Origin: Acidobacteriota bacterium
Lineage (GTDB): Bacteria; Acidobacteriota; Terriglobia; Terriglobales; Acidobacteriaceae
DNA: 60,816 nucleotides
Direction of reading: 5' to 3'
Assembly (NCBI GenBank): GCA_021851335.1
Contig: JAJZEA010000015.1
Location: 1 to 60,816, forward strand
Position 1 is the first letter of the stretch. Every line of letters begins with the position of its first letter. Below are positions 31,181 through 39,724 of the stretch, piece after piece. A program made the position numbers and the translations under genes. The notes beneath the pieces are model-generated. The model was not told where the DNA came from, ran no database searches, and saw nothing but the letters and a program-made list of their open reading frames with translations.

Positions 31181-32229
31181 ACGCCTTTTTTGAGGATGTC
31201 TTCGGCGAGGTAGTTGTGGACCTTGGCCTCATCGTGGAGCATCTCGTCGTAGGCAAGCTGAAGAAGCTGAGCGTGGCTGTCGCGTAGCTGCTGGCGGATG
31301 CTTTGCTGCACGCGTGGATCGCTGAGTAGCCCCTGCCCTGCCGGGCGTCGCTCGATCAACTGATAAATGGCGTAGCCGATGATTTTTTTGGTTTTGCCCT
31401 GTGTGACGGCCAGCGGCAGCGTTTCTGTGGTTTCGCCGGACTTGAGCTTGCTGACGGAGGCGAAGACATCGGGGTGTTCGGTCTTGAGCGGAGTCTCCAG
31501 AATGAATCCGAGGTCACCGCCGTTGCTGCTGGTGGAGGGATCTTCGGAGTAGCTCATGGCGACGGAGGAAAACTCTTCTCCGCTGTCGAGGTGATTGCGG
31601 ATCATCTGGATTTTCTTTTTGGCGTCGGCGTCGTTGGTGGCCTTGCTGTTTTGCAGATTGTTCACCTGTCCGGCGGGCTGGTTGGTGACGACGATCTCGG
31701 CCAGGTGATACTGCGGTTCGATGAGATTGAACTCGCTCTTATGCTGGTTATAGTAGTCGGTGATCTCGGAGTCGGTGATGGTGATCTTGGACTCGATTTC
31801 CTTATTGATGAGCTTGTTGCGGGTCAGCGTCCGGCGGATATCTTCCTTGAACTCGTCGAGGGTGAGTCCTTTTTCCTTGAGCTTGCGATTGAACTCTTCC
31901 TCGGTATAGGGCGCCTTGTAGTCGGTGAGCTTGGCGTTGACCTCTTCATCGGTGGCGACGAGATTCAGCTTGGCGGCGCGCTGCTGGAGGATTTCATCGT
32001 CGATGAGACTGTGAAGGATATTGAGGCGGACGATCTGCACCTGTTCGTTGGACGGAGTCTGTGTGGTGTCGCCGACGGTCTGCTTGTAGACGCGTTGCAC
32101 ATCGGCAGCCATGATGCGCTTGCCGTTGACGGTGGCGAGGACATCGGGGGAGTGCGTCTGGTCGCAGGCGACAAGCGACAGCAGGAGCGCGGCAGTCAAA
32201 GCGGTTGGAGCAAAGGATCGAAGTTTCAT
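31174..32229 (-). CDS. Parvulin-type peptidyl-prolyl isomerase lipoprotein (SurA/PrsA-like)
   Basis: 351 residues from the ATG of MKLRSFAPTAL. A lipobox LLSLVAC puts the lipid on Cys22. An N-terminal SurA-like chaperone region follows (VNGKRIMAADVQ, NILHSLIDDEILQQRAAK), then a PPIC parvulin domain (about 175-290: YHLAEIVVTN, FSSVAMSYSEDPSTSSNGG DLGFI, split here) and a C-terminal helix. It would assist folding of outer-membrane or exported proteins, in line with nearby DsbA-like and FKBP genes and lptD further on. Length and order fit the family. Confidence 0.9.
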   Translation of the reverse strand: MKLRSFAPTALTAALLLSLVACDQTHSPDVLATVNGKRIMAADVQRVYKQTVGDTTQTPSNEQVQIVRLNILHSLIDDEILQQRAAKLNLVATDEEVNAKLTDYKAPYTEEEFNRKLKEKGLTLDEFKEDIRRTLTRNKLINKEIESKITITDSEITDYYNQHKSEFNLIEPQYHLAEIVVTNQPAGQVNNLQNSKATNDADAKKKIQMIRNHLDSGEEFSSVAMSYSEDPSTSSNGGDLGFILETPLKTEHPDVFASVSKLKSGETTETLPLAVTQGKTKKIIGYAIYQLIERRPAGQGLLSDPRVQQSIRQQLRDSHAQLLQLAYDEMLHDEAKVHNYLAEDILKKGVQ

Positions 32230-32376
32230 CACCGGCAAATCTGTTCTCCCCGGCTGCAAGAGCGGCAGCGACGCGGCGCGCAGCGATGAGTTCCCTGCCG
32301 TGCGAACGCCTGTGACTCTAGGATAAACCTGCCCGGCGCGTGAGGATACAAACCGCGCGCCGTGGCAGAGATTCCA

Positions 32377-33342
32377 TTACTGGCCGGAGGGTGATGGCTG
32401 CGCGGGCTGCTGCGAAGCGGGCATGGGCGGCGGAGTGACACCGGCCGAGCGCAGAGCGCGGTCGATAACGACCCAGACCTGCTGCTCCGGGACGGCACCG
32501 TTGATGTGTTCGCCGTCGATGAAAAGGGATGGCGTGCCATCGACGCCGAGCGCATCGGCTTCGTGCATCGAGGTCCGAATCGATGTCTCATCCTGCTTGG
32601 CGAGGCAGGCGTCGAGCTTGGCCTGATCGAGAGCAAAGGGCTTGACCTGATCGTGGGCGATGCGGTCAAGCGTGGCGAAGCTTTTCTGAAGGTTGTGCTC
32701 GGTTCCGGTGACTTCGTCGCCGTGCGCGTGGAGGTAATCGACGTAGCTCCAGTAGGCTTTGCCGTTTTGCGCGGCGATGCAGTTGGCATCGATGGCGGCG
32801 CGCATGGCCCAGGGATGAATCTCGACCAGCGGATCGTCCTTGTAAATGAAGCGGACGAGATTGCCGTAGCGATTCATGGTGTCCGGGAAAAGTTCGCGAT
32901 GCATGGCGGCGCAGAAGGGACACTCAAGATCGTCGAAGCTGATGACGGTGACTTTTGCATCCGGATTGCCGCGGATGGGCCGCCCGTCGACGGGGATGTG
33001 GCGCGTGGGCATTCCGGCGAGATCGAAGGTCTCCAGGCGAGCCAGTGTCTTGTTGTCTTTGGAGATGAGGAAGCTGGTGGAGGTGGTGCGCCCATTGTGG
33101 CTGAGCGTGACCTTGAGGTTGTCGTAGCCGGGGAGGTTGCTGGGTGTGCGCTCGCCGAGCGTGACGTCGTAGTCGGGCGGAACGCTGAACTGCGAGCGGA
33201 CCATGACTTCAATGCTGCGGGCGAGTGCATGGTCCTGAATCGTGGTGCCGGATGAAGCGGCGTTTTGAGCCTTGCAGCCGACGGATGCGATGGCCAGCGC
33301 GGCTACGGCGAGAGCTGCGAAACGAGATGAAATCAAGCGCAA
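32377..33342 (-). CDS. DsbA-family thiol-disulfide oxidoreductase lipoprotein
   Basis: 321 residues. Lipobox ASVGC gives a lipid-anchored Cys23. Residues about 35-115 form an extra N-terminal domain with LGERTPSNLPGYDNLKVTLS; the thioredoxin-like domain follows with the active site C141-P-F-C144 in FDDLECPFCAAMH and the cis-proline loop VDGTPSLFIDG. The C-terminus is Pro/Gln-rich. It probably forms or isomerises disulfides in exported proteins; CPFC is closer to DsbA-like oxidases than to reductases. It lies 147 bases upstream of the parvulin gene on the same strand. Confidence 0.9.
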   Translation of the reverse strand: MRLISSRFAALAVAALAIASVGCKAQNAASSGTTIQDHALARSIEVMVRSQFSVPPDYDVTLGERTPSNLPGYDNLKVTLSHNGRTTSTSFLISKDNKTLARLETFDLAGMPTRHIPVDGRPIRGNPDAKVTVISFDDLECPFCAAMHRELFPDTMNRYGNLVRFIYKDDPLVEIHPWAMRAAIDANCIAAQNGKAYWSYVDYLHAHGDEVTGTEHNLQKSFATLDRIAHDQVKPFALDQAKLDACLAKQDETSIRTSMHEADALGVDGTPSLFIDGEHINGAVPEQQVWVVIDRALRSAGVTPPPMPASQQPAQPSPSGQ

Positions 33343-33447
33343 AAGAACCTGCCTTCCTGCATTTAGTTTACGGTATCCACGCTCAAAGAGAGTTTTGGGA
33401 GTGATTTTTCAGTTTGCAAATGCAGGATGCCGGTGTAGGCTTGGCCC

Positions 33448-35535
33448 ATGTTTGCGCATCGTGGTTTTCGTCTGCTTCTGCGCGGCGGCATCCTGCCGCT
33501 TGCTTGTGCCGTTTGCCTGGTTCTGCCTGCACGCGGCTTCGCTGCTCCCCGTCCGATTACGCTGGACGATCTGGCGCGGATTGGGCGAGTGGGCCATCCG
33601 GTGATCTCACCGGATGGGCAGTGGTTGCTGTATTCGGTGAGCCGCATGGACCTGAAGGAGGACAAGAACCACACCGAGCTGTGGATGGCGCCGTGGTCGG
33701 GAGGCGCGGCGGTGCAACTGACCACGGGGATGCAGCCGGCGGGTCATGCGGAGTTCAGCCCGGATGGGAAGTACATCAGTTTTTTGTCGTCTCGACCGGG
33801 CAAGACGAAGGGCGCGCAGGTGTGGGTGATGAATCGCATGGGCGGCGAGCCGGAGCAGTTGACGGCGATTACCGACCAGCAACTGGACAGCTATGAGTGG
33901 GCGCCGGACAGCAAGCGGCTGCTGCTGACGCTGGAGCCGAAGGACCGGCCCGACGCCAAAGGCGACGCCAAGGACGAAAAGCCGCTGCCGATCGTCATCG
34001 ACCGCTACCACTTCAAGGAAGATGTCGAAGGCTATCTGAGGGACGATGAGCATCAAGCGCTGTATCTGGATGATCTGGCGACGGGCAAGGTGGCCAAGCT
34101 GACGACCGACCATGGCGTGGACGAGCGCGGCGCATCGTGGTCGCCGGATGGAACGAAGATCGCCTTCACGAGCAATCATGATCCTGACCCGGACCGGACA
34201 TACAACACGGATGTGTTTGTGGTGGCGGCGCAGCCTGGTTCGACGGCAAAAAAACTGACGACATGGCCGGGACCGGATGGCGGATACGGCGGGCTGGCGT
34301 GGTCGCCGGATGGGAAGTCAATCGCGTACACGCAAGGAGCAGAAGCGCGGCTGACGCTCTATAGCCAGGCGCGGCCGGCGGTGGTGACGCTCGATGGCAA
34401 GGTTACGTATCCGGCGGCGAAGCTGGACCGCGCGGCGCGCCAGCCCTGCTACACAAGCGACGGGAAGCTGATCTATCTGATTACCGATGATCGGGCGGAG
34501 TATCCGGCGGTGGTGGAGCAGAGCGGGCCGGGTGCGGAGCGGATGCTGGCGGGCGAAAGCGTTACGATGGCGATGACCTGCAAGGCGGGACGGATTGCCG
34601 TCATTCACTCCGACGACGCGCACCCGGCGGAGATCTTTGCGCTGGAAGGCACGAGCCTGCGCGCACTGACGCATGTGAACGACGCGCTGGTGGCCGAGTT
34701 GGAGCTTGCGCCCACGGTAGACCTGACCTCGCATAGCAAGGACGGCACAGAGGTGCATGGGCTGATGACGCATCCTCTGGGCTGGCAGGCAGGACAGAAG
34801 TCGCCGACGATTCTTTTCATTCACGGCGGGCCAAACGGGCAGGACCAGCACGGGTTTGACTTCATGCGGCAGTGGTTTGCGGCGAACGGCTTTGCGGAGC
34901 TGAATGTGAACTATCGCGGCAGCGCCGGGCGCGGGCAGGATTATGCCAAGGCGATTGCCGGCGACTGGGGGCATTTGGAGGTCTTTGACCTGTTGGGCGC
35001 GGTGGATGAGGCCGTGGCCAGTGGTGGCGCGGACCCGGATCATCTGGGCATCGGCGGATGGAGCTACGGGGGCATCCTGACGGACTATACCTCGGCCTCG
35101 ACGGATCGCTTCAAATCCGCGATCAGCGGAGCGGGAATGGCGATGCCCTTCTCGTTCTTTGGAGTGGATGAATATATTTTGCAATATCACTACGAACTGG
35201 GCGATCCGTGGAAGGCGCGCGACCTGTATATCAAGCTGAGCTATCCGCTGCTGGAGGCCGACAAGCGCATTCACACACCGACGATGTACATGGGCGGGAC
35301 GCGCGACTTCAACGTGCCGCTGGTGGGCGGCGAACAGATGTATCAGACGCTGCAGGAGCTGCATATTCCGACGGAGCTGGTGGTGTATCCGGATCAGTTT
35401 CACGGCTTCACACGGCCCAGCTTCATTGTGGACCGCTACAAGCGATGGCTGGCCTGGTATACGCACTACGTGAAGGGCATGAGCACGCCGGCGACGCTGC
35501 CGGCGGTGATTCCGGCAGGCTACGAGGGCAAGTGA
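33448..35535 (+). CDS. S9-family prolyl oligopeptidase-type peptidase, exported
   Basis: 695 residues with a signal peptide (GGILPLACAVCLVLPARGFAA). The N-terminal two thirds are WD40-like beta-propeller repeats with several SPDGK/SPDGT motifs; the C-terminal alpha/beta hydrolase carries the full triad: S539 in GWSYGG, D620 in GTRDFN, H652 in DQFHGF. The family cuts short peptides, often dipeptides after Pro or Ala. A periplasmic role in peptide scavenging is likely. The second S9 gene of the window (58272) is a paralogue of the same architecture. Confidence 0.93.
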   Translation: MFAHRGFRLLLRGGILPLACAVCLVLPARGFAAPRPITLDDLARIGRVGHPVISPDGQWLLYSVSRMDLKEDKNHTELWMAPWSGGAAVQLTTGMQPAGHAEFSPDGKYISFLSSRPGKTKGAQVWVMNRMGGEPEQLTAITDQQLDSYEWAPDSKRLLLTLEPKDRPDAKGDAKDEKPLPIVIDRYHFKEDVEGYLRDDEHQALYLDDLATGKVAKLTTDHGVDERGASWSPDGTKIAFTSNHDPDPDRTYNTDVFVVAAQPGSTAKKLTTWPGPDGGYGGLAWSPDGKSIAYTQGAEARLTLYSQARPAVVTLDGKVTYPAAKLDRAARQPCYTSDGKLIYLITDDRAEYPAVVEQSGPGAERMLAGESVTMAMTCKAGRIAVIHSDDAHPAEIFALEGTSLRALTHVNDALVAELELAPTVDLTSHSKDGTEVHGLMTHPLGWQAGQKSPTILFIHGGPNGQDQHGFDFMRQWFAANGFAELNVNYRGSAGRGQDYAKAIAGDWGHLEVFDLLGAVDEAVASGGADPDHLGIGGWSYGGILTDYTSASTDRFKSAISGAGMAMPFSFFGVDEYILQYHYELGDPWKARDLYIKLSYPLLEADKRIHTPTMYMGGTRDFNVPLVGGEQMYQTLQELHIPTELVVYPDQFHGFTRPSFIVDRYKRWLAWYTHYVKGMSTPATLPAVIPAGYEGK

Positions 35536-35567
35536 GCGCGGTGGCCGCTCGCGGCTAGAATGGAAGC

Positions 35568-36470
35568 ATGGAGCTTGTGCAGATTGAACCGGCGCGCCGC
35601 GTGGCTGCTCCCAAACCGGAGTGGCTGCGCGCGCCTGCGCCGATGGGCGAGAACTATCACAGCCTGAAGCGTCTGGCGCGTTCGCTGGGACTGCACACGG
35701 TCTGCGAAAGTGCGCATTGCCCGAATATCGGCGAGTGTTGGCAGCACCAGACGGCGACGTTCATGATGCTGGGTAATCTGTGCACGCGGCGGTGTGGTTT
35801 TTGCGCTGTGCCGAAGGGGCATCCTGAGCCGATTGACCTGGATGAGCCGCGGCGCGTGGCCGAAGCTGTGGCGCAACTGGGACTGCGCCATGCGGTGATT
35901 ACCAGCGTGAATCGCGATGATGATCTGATGGGCGGCGCGCAGGCGTTTGCCGAGGTGATTGCGGAGATTCGGCGGGCTGCACCGGAGTGTCAGGTGGAAG
36001 TGCTGATTCCGGACTTTCAAGGCAAGGAAGCGGCGATTCGCGTGGTGGTGGAAGCGCGGCCCGAGGTGCTGAATCACAATACGGAGTCGGTGCCGCGGCT
36101 CTATCGCGTGGTGCGCTCTGGCGCGCGCTATGAGCGAACGCTGCGGCTGCTGGAGTACGCCAAAGAGGTGAATCCTGCCGGAGTGACGAAGTCCGGCGTG
36201 ATGGTGGGGCTGGGCGAAGAGACGCGCGAGCTGCTGGAGGTCTTTCGTGACCTGGCGGCCGTGGGCTGCGACATTCTGACTGTGGGCCAGTATCTGCGCC
36301 CGTCGCGGGATCATCTGCCGATGGCGCGGATCTATACGCCGGGCGAGTTTGCCGAGCTGAAATCGGCAGCTCTGGAGATGGGATTCCGGCATGTGGAGTC
36401 GGGTCCGCTGGTGCGCTCCAGCTATCACGCGCACGAGCAGGCGGCTTCGACGGGACTCTCTGCGAGATAG
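35568..36470 (+). CDS. lipA: Lipoyl synthase
   Basis: 300 residues. Auxiliary cluster cysteines C46, C51 and C57 (CESAHCPNIGEC), radical-SAM cysteines C72, C76 and C79 (CTRRCGFC) and the C-terminal RSSY motif (283-286) that binds the auxiliary cluster are all present. It inserts two sulfur atoms into the octanoyl group on lipoyl domains of 2-oxoacid dehydrogenases and the glycine cleavage system. No lipB is adjacent. It begins 32 bases after the S9 peptidase. The 265-base gap that follows holds no gene I can support, only a short CCCGGA/TCCGGG hairpin. Confidence 0.97.
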   Translation: MELVQIEPARRVAAPKPEWLRAPAPMGENYHSLKRLARSLGLHTVCESAHCPNIGECWQHQTATFMMLGNLCTRRCGFCAVPKGHPEPIDLDEPRRVAEAVAQLGLRHAVITSVNRDDDLMGGAQAFAEVIAEIRRAAPECQVEVLIPDFQGKEAAIRVVVEARPEVLNHNTESVPRLYRVVRSGARYERTLRLLEYAKEVNPAGVTKSGVMVGLGEETRELLEVFRDLAAVGCDILTVGQYLRPSRDHLPMARIYTPGEFAELKSAALEMGFRHVESGPLVRSSYHAHEQAASTGLSAR

Positions 36471-36735
36471 CAGAACGCGTAGCATCGATGCCCTTGCGAT
36501 TCCGGCGGAGTGCGCTCTGCCGTCGTTCCCAAGCCGCAAAAGTGGCCTATGTGGCTCATCCAAAGTGACGAAGAACTGCAATCGTAGCCGAGGCGACGCG
36601 CGCGGTCGCTGACGGTGCCCGGACTTGACAAGCGAAATCCGGGACGCGCTCAATTCATCACAAAGAACACGACGAACGGGAACGGCTTCGATCCGACCGA
36701 TGGGCGGGTGACCGGGCTGCCTGCCGCGCACCAAA

Positions 36736-38781
36736 TTAAAAGCCGTCGAAGGTGCTGGAATCTTCCGGGGTGACGGGGAAAAAGGCAGCGACATCGGCGA
36801 GCGAGCGCGTGAGGCGATAGGGCGGAAGGCTTTCGATGAAGACGCGTCCGTAGTGTTTCTGATGGATGCGCGGGTCAAGCAGAACGAGGACGCCGCGGTC
36901 ATCGAGCGAGCGGATGAGGCGGCCAAAGCCCTGCTTGAGCGTGATGACGGCGGAGGGAATCTGGTAGTCGAAGAAGGGATTGCCACCGGACTCTTCGATG
37001 GCCTGCATGCGCGCGGCGACGACCGGGTCGTTGGGTACGGCAAAGGGCAGGCGGTCGATGATGACGCAGCTCAGCGCTTCACCCTGAACATCGACGCCCT
37101 GCCAGAAGCTGGAGGTGCCGAAGAGGACGGCGTTGGGGGTTTCGCGGAATCGCTGCAAAAGCAGATGGCGCGGCGCGGAGCCGTGGAGCAGGATGGGATA
37201 TTCGATCATCGAGTGGAGACGGTCGCTGATCTCCTGCATCTGGCTGTAGCTGGTGAAGAGGCAAAAGGCGCGCCCGCGCGTGATTGCGAGTACATCCCGG
37301 ATGCACTCGGCGGCCTGCGCCTGAAAGTCGCGGGAGCGGGGATCGGGCATCTGCGGCGGCAGATAGAGGAGCGCTTGCTCGTCATAGCGAAAGTGCGAAG
37401 GGACGACAAGCTGACGAGCGTCGCGCAGGCCGAGTCGTGTGCAGATGTGATCGAAGCCGCCCTGAACGGTGAGCGTGGCTGAGGTGAGAATAACGCTGGG
37501 AATCGTCTCGAAGAGATGCTCTTCGAGCAGCGATGAGACATCGATGGGCGTGGCCTGGACGAGGATGGTGCGAGTCTGGTTGCGGAGGCCGCCGGAGACG
37601 CGACGCTCAAGCCAGTAGACCATGTTGCCGGAGTTGGATTCGAGGACAAACTCCAGCTCGGAACGAAGCTGGGCGACGCGACGACGAAGGCCAGCGGACT
37701 CTTCAACACTGCGCAGTTGATCCAGTTCCGCTTCCAGGCGGATGAGAGTGGTGCGCACGCTGAGATACAGGTCGCCGCTGGTTTCAAGAAACTCTTCGCG
37801 ATGGGCGAAGGGCTGTCGGCCATCTTCGGCGATGGGCAGGTGGTGAAAGAAGAGCCGCGCGCGATCGAGCATCTGTTGCGCGCAGAAGTGAACCTGAGTG
37901 GCGGTGTCGGGGTGCTGTCGAAAAAGCGATTCGAGATCATGGGCAAGATTCTCAAAGCGCTGATTGCTGACGGAGAGACCGAAGTAGCTGCTGGCGACCG
38001 ACTCCAGTTCGTGAGCTTCGTCGAAGATGACGGCAGCCGCCTCGGGAAGCACTCCGGCATCGGGCGCGCCGGCTGCTTCTCGACGAACGGCAAGATCGGC
38101 AAAGAAGAGATGGTGGTTGACGATGATGAGGTCGCTCTCGAGAGCTTTGCGACGCATCTCGGTGATGAAGCAGCGCTGATAATCGGGGCAAGTGGAGCCG
38201 AGACACGCTTCGCTGCGAGCGTCCATGCGTGACCAGAGTTCGCTGACCTCGGGCAGGTCGGCAAGCTCGGAGCGATCGCCGGTTTCGGTCTGCTGCTCCC
38301 AGTCCTGAATCTGCTGCAACTGGCGGACGTGATCGAGACCGGTGAGTACTGGCTGACGCGTGAGCGTGACAAGCTTGTGACGGCAGAGATAATTGGCGCG
38401 ACCCTTCATGACGCAGACGCGCAGCGGGCCAAGCAGTGACTCCAGAAATGGAATGTCGCGGGAGATGAGCTGATCCTGAAGAGCCTTGGTTCCCGTGGAG
38501 ATGACGACGCGACGACCGGAGCGCAGCGCGGGAAGCAGATAGGCAAGGGTTTTGCCTGTGCCCGTGCCAGCCTCGACGATGAGATGGCGCTTTTCTTCGA
38601 GCGCCTGCTCGACGGCGCGCGCCATGGTGAGCTGACCGGGACGGGATTCGTAAGGCAACGACGACTGTTGCAGGATGCCGCCGGGAGCAAAGAACGCGTG
38701 GAGCGACGGGAGTGAGCGGAACTCCGCAGCGGCTTCCCTGCCCGGGTCTTCTGTCTCTGCTGCCGTGAGTTTCTGTGGCAA
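36736..38781 (-). CDS. DinG/XPD-type iron-sulfur ATP-dependent DNA helicase
   Basis: 681 residues from a TTG that follows GAGGACAGACCG; no in-frame ATG precedes the first conserved motif by a sensible distance, and the frame that stays open to 39471 runs antisense through the toxin-antitoxin pair. Walker A EAGTGTGKT (near 69), DEAH box IFDEAHEL (near 253), four cysteines of an XPD-like iron-sulfur cluster (NYLCRHK near 132, then CLGSTCPDYQRC near 190-203) and motif VI QGFGRLIRS are all present. Such 5'-to-3' helicases unwind DNA structures, R-loops or forks during repair. HAFFAPGG and YESRPGQLTMA before motif I are typical of the family. Confidence 0.9.
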   Translation of the reverse strand: MPQKLTAAETEDPGREAAAEFRSLPSLHAFFAPGGILQQSSLPYESRPGQLTMARAVEQALEEKRHLIVEAGTGTGKTLAYLLPALRSGRRVVISTGTKALQDQLISRDIPFLESLLGPLRVCVMKGRANYLCRHKLVTLTRQPVLTGLDHVRQLQQIQDWEQQTETGDRSELADLPEVSELWSRMDARSEACLGSTCPDYQRCFITEMRRKALESDLIIVNHHLFFADLAVRREAAGAPDAGVLPEAAAVIFDEAHELESVASSYFGLSVSNQRFENLAHDLESLFRQHPDTATQVHFCAQQMLDRARLFFHHLPIAEDGRQPFAHREEFLETSGDLYLSVRTTLIRLEAELDQLRSVEESAGLRRRVAQLRSELEFVLESNSGNMVYWLERRVSGGLRNQTRTILVQATPIDVSSLLEEHLFETIPSVILTSATLTVQGGFDHICTRLGLRDARQLVVPSHFRYDEQALLYLPPQMPDPRSRDFQAQAAECIRDVLAITRGRAFCLFTSYSQMQEISDRLHSMIEYPILLHGSAPRHLLLQRFRETPNAVLFGTSSFWQGVDVQGEALSCVIIDRLPFAVPNDPVVAARMQAIEESGGNPFFDYQIPSAVITLKQGFGRLIRSLDDRGVLVLLDPRIHQKHYGRVFIESLPPYRLTRSLADVAAFFPVTPEDSSTFDGF

Positions 38782-38944
38782 ACGGTCTGTCCTCGCTGCC
38801 CTGCTCCAGACGCTGCCGCATTCTGCTGGCGAAATCCTGGGGGCCAGTCTCCATAGTAGCGAGGATGGGCGAAGGACTGCGGGAGGAACGATGAGTATTT
38901 GCGGGGAGCGGGTTTGCGGGAGTGAGTTTGCGCGACAGTTGGAA

Positions 38945-38980
38945 TTGACCGCAAAAAGTGGACTAAGTATACTTAGTCCA
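38945..38980 (+). promoter_or_regulatory. Promoter-operator of the toxin-antitoxin operon (22-bp palindrome)
   Basis: TTGACC (38945-38950) and TATACT (38968-38973) are 17 bases apart, a near-consensus promoter. A perfect 22-bp palindrome (38959-38980; half site TGGACTAAGTA) covers the spacer end, the whole -10 and the first base of the antitoxin ATG. Transcription should start at or next to that ATG, so the mRNA is probably leaderless. The palindrome is the natural binding site for the antitoxin or the complex, which would block RNA polymerase directly. Confidence 0.75.
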
Positions 38981-39300
38981 TGGCGTATACGGTACATCAG
39001 GCAAAGACACACTTTTCTCGTCTGCTGAAGCAGGTGGAGGCAGGCGAAGAGGTGATCGTGATGCGCGGGTCGCATCCGGTGGCGAAGCTGGTGCCGTTTG
39101 AGCCGGTGAAAAAGTCCAGTCCGCGCAGACAGCCGGGTGGATTTGAAAGTCTGGCGGCTTTCGACGAATCTGCACTGGAACCTCTGAACGCAGATCAGTT
39201 GTCGGCCTATGGTTTTGATACTCCGCTGGAGAACAAACTGCGTGGGCAAGCGGTTGCGATGCCAACGTCGTTGTCGGCTGGAGATATTGAAAGGAAATGA
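38980..39300 (+). CDS. Type II antitoxin, Phd/YefM family
   Basis: 106 residues. The N-terminal AYTVHQAKTHFSRLLKQVEAGEEVIVMRGSHPVAKLVP region (given here as family description: residues 2-40) is the Phd/YefM DNA-binding fold, with the conserved KTHFSRLL helix. The C-terminal 65 residues, including FESLAAFDESALEPL, would wrap the toxin. It is somewhat longer than most Phd proteins. Its last four bases overlap the toxin start (ATGA), giving tight translational coupling. There is no Shine-Dalgarno sequence; the operator palindrome ends on the A of the ATG. Confidence 0.92.
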   Translation: MAYTVHQAKTHFSRLLKQVEAGEEVIVMRGSHPVAKLVPFEPVKKSSPRRQPGGFESLAAFDESALEPLNADQLSAYGFDTPLENKLRGQAVAMPTSLSAGDIERK

Positions 39301-39683
39301 AGTATCTGATCGATACACATACCTATCTCTGGTTTCGCATCGCGCCAGGGTTATTGCCGCCGAAGTGCCTGGATCTTTTGACGGATACCGAGCATACGGG
39401 ATTTCTTTCTGTCGTAACTCCGTGGGAATTGGCGGTGAAGTCGGGCGCAGGGAAGCTGGATGTGGCCGCACTGCTGGTAGATTTTGAACAGCGAGAGACG
39501 GAAGCAGGCTTTTGTATCGCGGGGATTACAGTGGGACAGGCGATTGCATCGGGTCTGTTGCCACGGTATCACCGAGATCCGTTTGACCGGCTTCTGGTTG
39601 CGCAAGCACTGGATATGCGCACGCCACTGCTCAGTCGTGATGTCTCTTTCGATCACTACGGTGTAGAGCGCATCTGGTATTGA
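39297..39683 (+). CDS. VapC-type PIN-domain ribonuclease toxin
   Basis: 128 residues. KYLIDTHTYLWF (D6), a Glu in SVVTPWELAVKSGAGKL near residue 43, and the late RDPFDRLLVAQAL (D98, D101 region) provide the acidic PIN metal site. PIN toxins of this type cut tRNA or rRNA when freed from the antitoxin. The subfamily with WELA.K and HRDPFDRLL is regularly paired with Phd-type antitoxins, as here. All acidic residues are intact, so the toxin should be active. der follows 41 bases later on the same strand. Confidence 0.92.
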   Translation: MKYLIDTHTYLWFRIAPGLLPPKCLDLLTDTEHTGFLSVVTPWELAVKSGAGKLDVAALLVDFEQRETEAGFCIAGITVGQAIASGLLPRYHRDPFDRLLVAQALDMRTPLLSRDVSFDHYGVERIWY

Positions 39684-39724
39684 GTGCCATTGGGTCGGCT
39701 GCGGAGATATCCGGCAGCTATGAA

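Noticed and set aside
36616..36641. CCCGGA/TCCGGG hairpin after lipA as a terminator
   Set aside because: The stem is only six pairs with a 14-base loop and has no T tract on either strand.
38782..39471. N-terminal extension of the DinG-like helicase
   Set aside because: It runs antisense through the toxin-antitoxin genes and has no family similarity. The TTG at 38781 with a ribosome site is a better start.
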